NCBI GenBank assembly: GCA_019420045.1
Contig: JAHZHY010000235.1
Span: forward strand, 1-10,240
Direction of reading: 5' to 3'
Source: Clostridiales bacterium
Lineage (GTDB): Bacteria; Bacillota; Clostridia; Oscillospirales; Butyricicoccaceae
DNA: 10,240 nucleotides
This document shows positions 1 through 5,997 of this stretch, piece after piece. Position 1 is the first letter of the stretch; each line of letters opens with the position of its first letter. The notes below the pieces were generated by a model. It did no database searches and was not told the DNA's origin. It saw nothing but the letters and a program-made list of their open reading frames with translations. Made by a program: the position numbers and the translations under genes.

Positions 1-216
1 GGCGCTCCCGGTCACAGCTGGCAGATCACTTCCTGCTCCGGCAGCAGTGTGGGTCAGAAGGGCATGATCTATGCCGCCAAGGCCATGGCTCTGTGGGGCC
101 TGAAGATCCTGGAAGATCCTCAGATCCTGGAGAAGGCCCAGAAGGAATTCACAGAGAAGACCGGCGGAAAGCCCTATCATTGCCCCATTCCCGCCGATGT
201 GAAAGTGCCCCAGTAA
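1..216 (+). CDS. AbgB-like M20 amidohydrolase, C-terminal end (partial)
   Basis: The reading frame is open from base 1 to a TAA at 214-216 and gives the last 71 residues of a protein that begins outside the window. It starts with GAPGHSWQ and continues with SSVGQKGMIYAAKAMA, which matches the C-terminal catalytic-domain segment of M20-family amidohydrolases of the AbgB (aminobenzoyl-glutamate utilisation subunit B) type; the histidine in GHSWQ lies in a conserved family motif. These enzymes are cytosolic, metal-dependent and cleave amide bonds of N-acyl amino acids or p-aminobenzoyl-glutamate. The family call is fairly safe; the substrate cannot be judged from this fragment. The tail (GGKPYHCPIP) has no recognisable extra domain. 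A strong terminator follows 12 bases after the stop, so this gene ends its transcription unit. Confidence 0.8.
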   Translation, partial: GAPGHSWQITSCSGSSVGQKGMIYAAKAMALWGLKILEDPQILEKAQKEFTEKTGGKPYHCPIPADVKVPQ

Positions 217-228
217 AAGAAAAGCTAA

Positions 229-256
229 GGCCCCGGAAATCTTCCGGGGCCTTTTT
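229..256 (+). terminator. Rho-independent terminator after the AbgB-like gene
   Basis: A perfect 10-bp stem, GGCCCCGGAA (229-238) with TTCCGGGGCC (242-251), has a 3-base loop and is followed by five T (252-256). It sits between the AbgB-like stop and the ribosome site of the HD gene, so expression of the HD gene from upstream would need readthrough. Confidence 0.9.
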
Positions 257-269
257 GCAAGGAGGGACT

Positions 270-811
270 ATGGAAAAAACACAAGAGGGGCTTTTGCTCC
301 ATCGGGCCTACTCTTTTGCCGCTCTGGCTCACGAGGGGCAGAAGCGGAAGGGGCGCCGGCAGAGGTGGCCCAGATTCTCGCCCAGGCAGGAGCAACGCCT
401 GAAGTGATCTGTGCCGGCCTGCTCCACGACACTTTGGAGGATACTTCTGTCACCCCAGAGCAGCTGGAGGAGGTTTTTGGGCCTTTGGTACGGAAGCTGG
501 TGGAAGGGTGCAGCGAGGACAAGACTTTGTCCTGGGAAGAGCGGAAAGAACACACCATTCAGATATTGAAGTCTGAAATTTCAATGGATGTAAAGCTGAT
601 CACCTGTGCGGATAAACTTTCCAATCTTCGCAGCATCTGCCTGGATTATCGGGAGCTGGGAGATGCTCTTTGGAGCCGGTTTCACCGGGGAAAAGAAAAG
701 CAGCGCTGGTATTACCGGGCGTTGGGGGAGGCCATGGCGCCTTTGGAGAGCCATTGGGGACTGGTACGGGAATACCGGCAGCTTCTCAAAGAAGTTTTTC
801 CTGAAGAATAA
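270..811 (+). pseudogene. RelA/SpoT-like HD-domain phosphohydrolase gene, frameshifted with internal loss
   Basis: ATG 270 follows an AAGGAGGG ribosome site (259-266). The first frame reads MEKTQEGLLLHRAYSFAALA and HEGQKRKG, the usual N-terminus of RelA/SpoT-like HD-domain proteins, then becomes unrelated sequence and stops at 405-407. Homology resumes in another frame near base 353 with AEVAQILAQAGATPEVICAG, LLHDTLEDT (HD pair), and ITCADKLSNLRSI (late aspartate), ending at TAA 809-811. From memory, family members read about T-x-x-P-Y-I-x-H-P between RKG and EVA; here that block, with its metal-ligand histidine, is missing. A loss of about 22 bases would explain both the gap and the frame change. 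Intact relatives are about 150-190 residue standalone hydrolases or phosphohydrolases related to ppGpp hydrolase domains. Initiation at in-frame GTG 365 would give only a headless domain with no good ribosome site. A sequencing or assembly error remains possible. Confidence 0.8.
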
Positions 812-812
812 G

Positions 813-847
813 AAAATGGGACAGCCTTCTGGGCTGTCCCATTTTTT
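813..847. terminator. Two-way terminator between the HD gene and the AraC gene
   Basis: A 10-bp GC-rich stem, TGGGACAGCC (817-826) with GGCTGTCCCA (832-841), has loop TTCTG and is flanked by A-rich sequence on the left and TTTTTT (842-847) on the right; A-T pairs extend the stem to about 14 bp. It can terminate the plus-strand HD gene (stop at 811) and the minus-strand AraC gene (stop at 852). Confidence 0.88.
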
Positions 848-851
848 ATGT

Positions 852-1697
852 TTATCGATAGCGGTGGGAGTATTGTCCCGGGGAGACACCTACCATGCTT
901 TTGAATGTGCGGATAAAATGAGAATTGTTGGAAAAACCCACGATCTCTCCCACCTGCTGCACTGAGATATTCTGCCGCAGCAGCTCCCGGGCCTTGAGGA
1001 TGCGCAGATTGATGATGTATTCGTTGAGGCCGAAACCGGTCACATCCTTGAACAGATGGCATAGGTAGTACTTGCTCATATAAAATTGCTGGGCGATGCT
1101 GTCCAGGGTGATGGGGTTCTGAAAATTCTGCTGCACATAGGACAAGATGGGCTGCACTTTGTGGAAGCTGTCCTTCTGGACGATGAGATGATCCCGATGC
1201 ACATGGTCATAGAGGGAATTCACATAGAGCAGCAGCTGGATGAAGGCCATCTGGCGGCGGAGATCGTCTCCGTATTCCCCCTTCTGCCCGGCCTTCTGGG
1301 CCTTTTCAAAATAGGACAGAAGCTGCTGGGTCTGCTCCTCGCTCAGCTGCACATTGCCGGTATAGGAGCCCACCGGATGCTCAAAACAGCGGAGCAGATC
1401 GGTTTGGGGAGTGGAAAGGCCGGCGGCGTATTCGGGGATAAAATGCGCCACATACCGGTCGTAGCTGGGCTGGGTGCTGCCGGCGCTGCGGTGCAGATCC
1501 ATACTGTTGAACACCAGAAGCCCGCCCCGCTTGATGGGGTAGGTGGACTCTCCTACGAAAAATTCGCCTCCGTCCGACAGGCACAGAAGGATCTCATAAG
1601 TATCGTGGAAATGGAACTTGTCCATTTTCCAGGAAGCATTCTGATGAAAGCTGATGTAGAAATCCTTGCAGAAATTTTGCTTGTTGTCGGTTTCCAT
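852..1697 (-). CDS. AraC-family transcriptional regulator with N-terminal cupin sensor
   Basis: This is a 281-residue regulator of usual AraC-family length. I chose ATG 1697 (METDNKQ) because GGGGAGGG (1704-1711) lies 6 bases upstream; the longer frame to 1766 adds 23 unconserved residues and overlaps the predicted promoter. The N-terminal half resembles an AraC-type cupin sensor: FHFHDTYEI (H29, H31, E35), a GG turn, then LVFNSMDLHRS (H69). The last 100 or so residues form the two-helix-turn-helix DNA-binding domain: LDSIAQQFYMSKYYLCHLFK (first helix pair), then QQVGEIVGFSNNSHFIRTFK and the characteristic GVSPGQYSHRYR end. It is transcribed away from the dehydrogenase-Etf operon, with about 167 bases between starts, so it most likely controls that operon and perhaps itself. 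The effector is unknown; a sugar or organic acid is typical of the family. The minus-strand side of the 813-847 hairpin ends its transcript. Confidence 0.93.
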   Translation of the reverse strand: METDNKQNFCKDFYISFHQNASWKMDKFHFHDTYEILLCLSDGGEFFVGESTYPIKRGGLLVFNSMDLHRSAGSTQPSYDRYVAHFIPEYAAGLSTPQTDLLRCFEHPVGSYTGNVQLSEEQTQQLLSYFEKAQKAGQKGEYGDDLRRQMAFIQLLLYVNSLYDHVHRDHLIVQKDSFHKVQPILSYVQQNFQNPITLDSIAQQFYMSKYYLCHLFKDVTGFGLNEYIINLRILKARELLRQNISVQQVGEIVGFSNNSHFIRTFKSMVGVSPGQYSHRYR

Positions 1698-1720
1698 AAT
1701 AGACCCTCCCCACCGGTTCG

Positions 1721-1735
1721 CTGAAGTATCTTCAG
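1721..1735. promoter_or_regulatory. Perfect palindrome, candidate operator at the araC-type promoter
   Basis: CTGAAG-TAT-CTTCAG is a perfect 6+3+6 inverted repeat. On the minus strand it overlaps the first two bases of the predicted -10 box (1734-1739) and covers the expected transcription start, the classical position for a repressing operator. AraC proteins usually bind direct rather than inverted repeats, so the binding protein could be another regulator. No other copy was seen in the window. Confidence 0.4.
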
Positions 1736-1762
1736 TATACACCGAAATAACAAGATATGCAA
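1734..1762 (-). promoter_or_regulatory. Predicted sigma-A-type promoter of the AraC-family gene
   Basis: On the minus strand, TTGCAT (complement of 1757-1762) and TATACT (complement of 1734-1739) are separated by exactly 17 bases. The -10 box matches 5 of 6 consensus positions and the -35 box only TTG. The predicted start near 1727 gives a leader of about 30 bases before ATG 1697. This is a sequence match only. Confidence 0.5.
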
Positions 1763-1864
1763 ACAATGTCTCAAAATTTCAAAAGATTTTTGCTCCCTTG
1801 AGGTCTAGAATAAGGAGTGTTGAATAAGCCACCGGCCCTCCGGGCCATGAAAAGGAGCGATCAC
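1741..1864 (+). promoter_or_regulatory. Upstream region of the dehydrogenase-Etf operon, weak promoter and leader
   Basis: This region holds an AT-rich block (1741-1790), a TAGAAT (1806-1811) that could be a -10 box, and no convincing -35 at 16-18 bases. A promoter lacking a -35 box would fit dependence on an activator such as the divergent AraC protein; that is inference. In the leader a short hairpin, GGCCC-TCC-GGGCC (1834-1846), stands just before the ribosome site AAAAGGAG (1850-1857), which decides the start at ATG 1865 (7-base spacing) over in-frame GTG 1817 and ATG 1847. The hairpin has no T tract, so it is not a terminator. Confidence 0.4.
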
Positions 1865-3475
1865 ATGGCAAATGCATTGATCCGCCCGATGAGCGGAGAA
1901 TATGAGGAATATCTGCGGGATGAATCCCGCAGCGTGGGAAAGGCGGAGAGCATTTCTTTCCCCCGCACCACAGAGGATGTCTCCACTATTTTGAAAGAGA
2001 TGTACGAAAAAAAGATCCCTGTGACGGTGCAGGGCTCCCGCACCGGTCTGGCAGCGGCGGCCGTGCCCTACGAGGGACATGCTATGAACATGAGCCGGAT
2101 GGACAAGGTGCTCTCCTGCCGCCAGGATGAGCAGACCGGCACTTTTTATTTTACCCTGCAGCCTGGTGTGCTGCTGTCTGAGCTGCGGAAGATGATCTCC
2201 GGCAAGCGTTTTCAGACGGCGGACTGGACCGAGGAAGCCAAGGCAGCTTACACGGCCTTCTGCCGGGCGCCGGAGCAGTTCTTTACCCCGGACCCCACTG
2301 AGACTTCGGCCTCCCTGGGCGGTATGGTCAACTGCAACGCTTCCGGGGCCCGCAGCTTTCACTATGGTTCGGTGCGGGGATATATCAATGGACTGAAAGT
2401 GGTGCTGCTGGATGGGGAGACCCTGACCCTCCGCCGGGGAGAACAGTTCGCCCAGGGAAGAGAGGGGACGCTGCGCACCGATAGCGGCAAGGAAATTCAC
2501 TTTACACTGCCTTCGTATCAGATGCCTCACACCAAAAATGCCTCCGGCTATTACGCCGAAGACAATATGGATCTCATCGATCTGTTCATCGGCAGCGACG
2601 GCACACTGGGCGTGACTTGCGAGATCGAGATCCGGCTTCTGCCTCTGCCGCAGATCATCTGGGGCGTCACTGCCTTCTTTGATCAGGAGGAAAAGGCACT
2701 GCGTTATGTGCGCCTCATTCGTGGGGAGCAGCTGGAGGGATGCGACCGTTTTGACATCCATCCGGTGTCGGCGGAGTTTTTCAATGGGGATGCCCTGGAG
2801 ATCCTTCGCCGGGAAAAGCGGGAAAACAGCGCTTTTGCTCAGATTCACGACATTCCCCAGCAATATGAGACCGCCATTTATGTGGAGCTTCATGGGGATA
2901 CCGAAGAAGATGTGACGAACCGGCTGCTGGAGCTGGGAAAAGCCATCCAGCAGGCCGGAGGGAAGGAAGAAGACACCTGGGTGGCCCGCAGCCAGACCGA
3001 TCTGGACCGGCTGATGTTCTTCCGCCATGCCATTCCCGAGTGCGTCAATATGCTCATCGATCAGCGGAAGAAAAAGAACAAGGAGATCACAAAGCTGGGT
3101 ACTGACATGGCTGTGCCCGATGCCGCGCTGGAGGAGACCATGGCGATGTATAACACCATGCTGAAAGAAAGAGGGCTTCAGTCGGCCATCTGGGGCCATG
3201 TGGGCAACAACCATCTCCATGTGAACATCCTGCCCAACGACAGCGAGGAATATCGAAAAGGCAAAGAACTTTACAATGACTGGGCTGCAAAGATTACAGC
3301 CAAGGGCGGCGCTGTTTCTGCCGAGCATGGCGTGGGCAAATTGAAAGCCGGGTTCCTGAAGGTGATGTACGGGGAAGAGCACATCGGGGAAATGCGGCAG
3401 CTGAAAAAGGCCTTTGACCCCCAGAATCTGCTCAACCGGGGAAATCTGTTTGCGCCGGAGGAGGAAAACAAATGA
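1865..3475 (+). CDS. FAD-linked 2-hydroxyacid dehydrogenase (D-lactate/glycolate-oxidase GlcD family), Etf-partnered
   Basis: This is a 536-residue flavoprotein of the VAO/PCMH fold, longer than typical GlcD or LctD proteins (about 460-470). The N-terminal FAD domain shows the pyrophosphate loop VTVQGSRTGLAAAAVP (about 53-68), PDPTETSASLGGMVNCNASG (from about 142), and FIGSDGTLGV (about 241-250). The C-terminal FAD-oxidase domain shows WGHVGNNHLHVN (about 443-454), SAEHGVGKLK (about 485-494), and a KAFDPQNLLNRGNLF end. The family oxidises 2-hydroxyacids such as D-lactate or glycolate to 2-oxoacids and passes electrons to an acceptor. The stop overlaps the EtfB start by 4 bases (ATGA), so EtfBA is the expected acceptor, as in the Ldh-EtfAB complex of Acetobacterium woodii. 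An extra segment before the PDPTE motif (about 115-141) and a long middle region account for the added length. There is no signal peptide, so it is cytosolic. The substrate is not proven; no lactate permease, racemase or CoA-transferase gene is in the window. Confidence 0.85.
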   Translation: MANALIRPMSGEYEEYLRDESRSVGKAESISFPRTTEDVSTILKEMYEKKIPVTVQGSRTGLAAAAVPYEGHAMNMSRMDKVLSCRQDEQTGTFYFTLQPGVLLSELRKMISGKRFQTADWTEEAKAAYTAFCRAPEQFFTPDPTETSASLGGMVNCNASGARSFHYGSVRGYINGLKVVLLDGETLTLRRGEQFAQGREGTLRTDSGKEIHFTLPSYQMPHTKNASGYYAEDNMDLIDLFIGSDGTLGVTCEIEIRLLPLPQIIWGVTAFFDQEEKALRYVRLIRGEQLEGCDRFDIHPVSAEFFNGDALEILRREKRENSAFAQIHDIPQQYETAIYVELHGDTEEDVTNRLLELGKAIQQAGGKEEDTWVARSQTDLDRLMFFRHAIPECVNMLIDQRKKKNKEITKLGTDMAVPDAALEETMAMYNTMLKERGLQSAIWGHVGNNHLHVNILPNDSEEYRKGKELYNDWAAKITAKGGAVSAEHGVGKLKAGFLKVMYGEEHIGEMRQLKKAFDPQNLLNRGNLFAPEEENK

Positions 3476-4269
3476 AGATCATCGTTTGCATCAAACAGGT
3501 GCCTTCCACAAACCAGGTCAAATTGGACCCGGAAACCAAAACCATCATCCGGGATGGACGCCAGTCGGTGATCAATCCTTTTGATACATACGCCATCGAA
3601 GAAGCCGTACGGCTGAAGGAAAAGTTGGGGGGCAAAGTCACCGCCCTCAGCATGGGTATTCCGGCCACCCAGCGGATTTTGCGGGAAGCCATGTCCCAGG
3701 GAGTGGACGAAGCTCTGCTGCTCAGCGACCGGGCTTTTGCCGGGGCCGACACCCTGGCCACGGCCTATACCCTGGCCTTGGGCGCCCAGCACATCGGGGA
3801 CTTTGATTTGGTGATCTGCGGCCGCATGGCCACCGATGGCGATACCGCCCAGATCGGGCCGGAACTGGCCGAGGACCTGGGAGTGCCCCATGTGACCAAT
3901 GTGTCCGAAATACTGGAAGCCAACGACAAAGAGCTGCTTTGCCGCAAAGTCACCGACTATGGCACCCAGGTGGTGCGGATGAAGCTGCCGGGGGTCATCA
4001 CTGTGGCCAAGGACATCAACATGCCCCGCATGGCGTCCATCCGGGGTGTGCGGGAGAGCCTGGAGGCTCCCTTTACCATGCTGGGGGCAGCAGACACCGG
4101 GGCCGATCCGGCCCGCATTGGCTTGAAAGGATCGCCCACCCAGGTGGTGCGCACCTTTACGCCGGAGAAAACAGTGGAATGTCAGTTCCTTCCGGGAGAT
4201 GAAAAGCAGGCGGCCGGTGCGTTGTGTCGTTTGCTGAAAGAGGAACATTTGACAGGGGAGGAAGCATAA
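3472..4269 (+). CDS. etfB: Electron transfer flavoprotein beta subunit (confurcating-type Etf)
   Basis: This 265-residue protein has the normal length of EtfB. It begins MKIIVCIKQVPSTNQVKLD, the standard family N-terminus, followed by NPFDTYAIEEAVRLKEK and a flavin/nucleotide-binding segment CGRMATDGDTAQIGPELAED (about 117-136), then GVITVAKDINMPRMASIRGV. The DGDTAQ-GPE pattern is typical of clostridial bifurcating or confurcating Etfs, where EtfB carries a second FAD and is the site of NAD contact, rather than the AMP-binding respiratory type. ATG 3472 overlaps the dehydrogenase stop (ATGA), with GGAGGAGG upstream at 3458-3465, indicating translational coupling. It forms the heterodimer with the EtfA encoded next. 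The family is certain; the confurcating assignment is inferred from the motif and gene neighbourhood. Confidence 0.95.
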   Translation: MKIIVCIKQVPSTNQVKLDPETKTIIRDGRQSVINPFDTYAIEEAVRLKEKLGGKVTALSMGIPATQRILREAMSQGVDEALLLSDRAFAGADTLATAYTLALGAQHIGDFDLVICGRMATDGDTAQIGPELAEDLGVPHVTNVSEILEANDKELLCRKVTDYGTQVVRMKLPGVITVAKDINMPRMASIRGVRESLEAPFTMLGAADTGADPARIGLKGSPTQVVRTFTPEKTVECQFLPGDEKQAAGALCRLLKEEHLTGEEA

Positions 4270-5438
4270 TGGCTGGTATTGTGATCGACGAAAGCCGCTG
4301 CGTAGGCTGCGGCTTGTGTGTGAAAACCTGCCCCCAGGGGGCCATTGAGATCAAAGACAAGAAAGCCCATGTGGGAGAAAGCTGCATCGCCTGTGGTATG
4401 TGCCTGGACTCCTGCAAACTGGGCGCCATCTCCCGCGTGCAGGAAAAGAGCGGGGAAGACCTGGACAGCTGGAAGGGGATTCTGGTAGCCGCCGAGGCCT
4501 GGGAAGGGAAACTCCATAATGTAACCCTGGAACTTCTCTGTAAAGCCAAAGAACTTCAGTGCAATTCAAATTGCAGCATTTCTGCCTTTTTGATGGGCAA
4601 AGATGTGGAGAAGCTGGCTCAGGAACTGATCGACCACGGAGCAGATACTGTCTATCTGTGTCAGGATGAATCGCTGGCCTATCCCACAGAAGAACCCTGG
4701 GCCGATGCTCTCACCGGTGTGATCGAAAAGGCCCGCCCGGAGATTCTGCTCTTTGGGGCCACTGAGTTTGGCCGCAGTCTGGCGCCTCGGGTGGCCGCCC
4801 GGCTGCGCACCGGCCTTACCGCCGACTGCACCGTGCTGGAAATCGACAAGGAAACCGGGCTTTTGCAGCAGACCCGCCCGGCTTTTGGCGGCAACCTGAT
4901 GGCCACCATCGTTTGCCCCAATAACCGGCCCCAGATGGCCACCGTCCGTCCGGGGGTGTTCCCCATGGGACAGGGGGAGGCACGGCAGGGTACGGTGGTA
5001 CGCCTTTCGGTTCCGGCCCTCTCCGGCCGGGTACAGGTGGAATCGGCCCAGCCTGCGCCCCAGAGCAAGACCATTGCCGACGCCCAGATCATTGTGGCCG
5101 TGGGAAGAGGCATCGGCAGCCAGAAAAATATGCAGTATGCCTATGAGCTGGCCCGACTGCTGGGCGGCCAGGTAGGCGCTTCCCGTCCTTTGGTGGATGC
5201 CGGATGGGCCCAATATCCCATGCAGGTGGGGCAGACCGGCAAGACGGTGGCTCCCAAGCTGTATATCGCCTGCGGTATTTCCGGGGCCATTCAGCACCTG
5301 GCCGGTATCGGAGGGGCTGAGACCATTGTGGCCATCAACACCGATCCGGATGCTCCTATCTTCCAATCGGCTCATTACGCCATTGTGGGCGATTGCGTGG
5401 AAGTACTGAAAGAAATGATCGCTCAGCTGCAAAAATAA
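4269..5438 (+). CDS. etfA: Electron transfer flavoprotein alpha subunit with N-terminal 2x[4Fe-4S] ferredoxin domain
   Basis: This 389-residue protein starts at ATG 4269, sharing one base with the EtfB stop (TAATG), with AGGGGAGG at 4254-4261; the longer frame from 4224 runs inside etfB and is not used. Residues 1-55 form a bacterial-type ferredoxin domain with two full motifs: C11-x2-C14-x2-C17-x3-C21-P and C39-x2-C42-x2-C45-x3-C49, enough for two [4Fe-4S] clusters. An EtfA N-terminal domain follows, then the C-terminal FAD domain with VGRGIGS, VGASRPLVDAGW, YPMQVGQTGKTV, GISGAIQH and AINTDPDAPIF. Such ferredoxin-EtfA fusions are known in anaerobes whose Etf couples ferredoxin and NAD to a flavin dehydrogenase, including lactate dehydrogenase. 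It acts in the cytosol as partner of EtfB and the upstream dehydrogenase. The operon ends at the hairpin 11 bases after the stop. Confidence 0.95.
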   Translation: MAGIVIDESRCVGCGLCVKTCPQGAIEIKDKKAHVGESCIACGMCLDSCKLGAISRVQEKSGEDLDSWKGILVAAEAWEGKLHNVTLELLCKAKELQCNSNCSISAFLMGKDVEKLAQELIDHGADTVYLCQDESLAYPTEEPWADALTGVIEKARPEILLFGATEFGRSLAPRVAARLRTGLTADCTVLEIDKETGLLQQTRPAFGGNLMATIVCPNNRPQMATVRPGVFPMGQGEARQGTVVRLSVPALSGRVQVESAQPAPQSKTIADAQIIVAVGRGIGSQKNMQYAYELARLLGGQVGASRPLVDAGWAQYPMQVGQTGKTVAPKLYIACGISGAIQHLAGIGGAETIVAINTDPDAPIFQSAHYAIVGDCVEVLKEMIAQLQK

Positions 5439-5448
5439 AGAGAACAGA

Positions 5449-5478
5449 AAAAGCGGAAGGGGCTTCCCTTCCGCTTTT
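5449..5478. terminator. Two-way terminator between etfA and the C_GCAxxG_C_C gene
   Basis: A 13-bp perfect stem (5449-5461 with 5466-5478) has loop GCTT. Its outer four pairs are A-T, giving a T run on either strand: TTTT on plus, TTTTT (5448-5452) on minus, where more T-rich sequence follows. It serves etfA (stop 5438) and the convergent minus-strand gene (stop 5492). Confidence 0.88.
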
Positions 5479-5491
5479 GGGCTGTTTTGTG

Positions 5492-5887
5492 TTAGTCCAG
5501 AAACTCTTCCAGTACATCGGCGGCCAGTTCCACCGTGGCCAGGCACCGGTCTCCCTCCACGAAGTATTTTTCTTTCACATCCCGGCACAGTTCGCTGCCG
5601 GTTTTTTCCTGAAACCGGGTGACGAAAGCCTTTACCTTTTCCCGCATCTCCGGATTGCTGTGGGCATCCAGGTCCAGGGGGCCGGTGCGCAGGGCGATGG
5701 CGGCGGCACCACCGGCCACCGCACCGCACAGACTGCCGCAGCATACGCCGCCGCTGAACGCTCCCATGAGCTTGAGACACTCCGGCGTCACCGGGATATT
5801 CCGGTCCTCGCAGGCCGCCAGAAAGAGGGATTCCGAACAGCTTTTGCTTTGACCGATATAGTACTTGAATACATGGTCCTTGATCAT
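5492..5887 (-). CDS. C_GCAxxG_C_C family putative redox protein
   Basis: This small cysteine-rich protein has 131 residues, the usual length for the family. ATG 5887 (MIKDHVFKYYIGQ) is chosen because AAGGAG (complement of 5895-5900) lies 7 bases upstream; the longer frame to 6085 runs through the promoter and the neighbouring gene. Key features are SCSESLFLAACED (C17, C26), MGAFSGGVCCGSLCGAVAGG (C49, C50, C54), then ELCRDV (C101) and GDRCLATVELAADVLEEFL (C115). The spaced cysteines and glycine-rich centre match the family named after this pattern, common in anaerobes and presumed to bind a metal or FeS centre or to do thiol redox chemistry; its reaction is not established. It has no signal peptide; the glycine/alanine-rich centre is short for a membrane helix. 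It is convergent with etfA and divergent from the 5997 gene, so it forms a single-gene unit. Confidence 0.85.
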   Translation of the reverse strand: MIKDHVFKYYIGQSKSCSESLFLAACEDRNIPVTPECLKLMGAFSGGVCCGSLCGAVAGGAAAIALRTGPLDLDAHSNPEMREKVKAFVTRFQEKTGSELCRDVKEKYFVEGDRCLATVELAADVLEEFLD

Positions 5888-5946
5888 TTTTGTTCTCCTT
5901 TTTGCCGTTGGCAGGCGGTTGCAAAGACCTGCCGAATGTGGTACCC

Positions 5947-5976
5947 TTGATTTGTTGTTTTTACTGCTATTATAAC
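5947..5976 (+). promoter_or_regulatory. Predicted promoter of the SemiSWEET-like/hydrolase operon
   Basis: TTGATT (5947-5952) and TATAAC (5971-5976) are 18 bases apart. An alternative is the extended -10 TGC-TATTAT (5965-5973). Either places the start near 5980, just before the ribosome site GAGAGGA (5982-5988). The -10 boxes of the two divergent promoters physically overlap. Confidence 0.45.
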
Positions 5977-5997
5977 GAAAAGAGAGGAAATTGGGAA
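5968..5997 (-). promoter_or_regulatory. Predicted promoter of the C_GCAxxG_C_C gene
   Basis: On the minus strand a perfect TATAAT (complement of 5969-5974) lies 17 bases after TTCCCA (complement of 5992-5997), which matches 4 of 6 positions of the -35 consensus. The leader is about 75 bases and contains an inverted repeat, GGCAGG (5910-5915) with CCTGCC (5928-5933), of unknown meaning. Confidence 0.5.

Noticed and set aside
365..811. Intact short HD protein initiated at GTG 365
   Set aside because: There is no ribosome site before 365, and it would lack the first helix and a metal-ligand histidine; a broken gene from ATG 270 explains the sequence better.
1086..1724. 212-codon plus-strand frame opposite the AraC-family gene
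   Set aside because: The minus-strand frame has a full AraC helix-turn-helix signature; the plus frame has no motif or ribosome site.
1805..3382. 525-codon open frame on the minus strand opposite the dehydrogenase
   Set aside because: It mirrors the codon pattern of a clear FAD-oxidase gene in GC-rich DNA, has no recognisable motifs or ribosome site, and its composition (many H, Q, G, P) is typical of antisense shadow frames.
4224..4268. Upstream in-frame start for etfA
   Set aside because: It would lie inside etfB; ATG 4269 has the strong ribosome site and begins directly with the ferredoxin domain.
4566..5924. 452-codon open frame on the minus strand opposite etfA and into the C_GCAxxG_C_C gene
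   Set aside because: It overlaps two motif-supported genes in a different frame and shows no domain.
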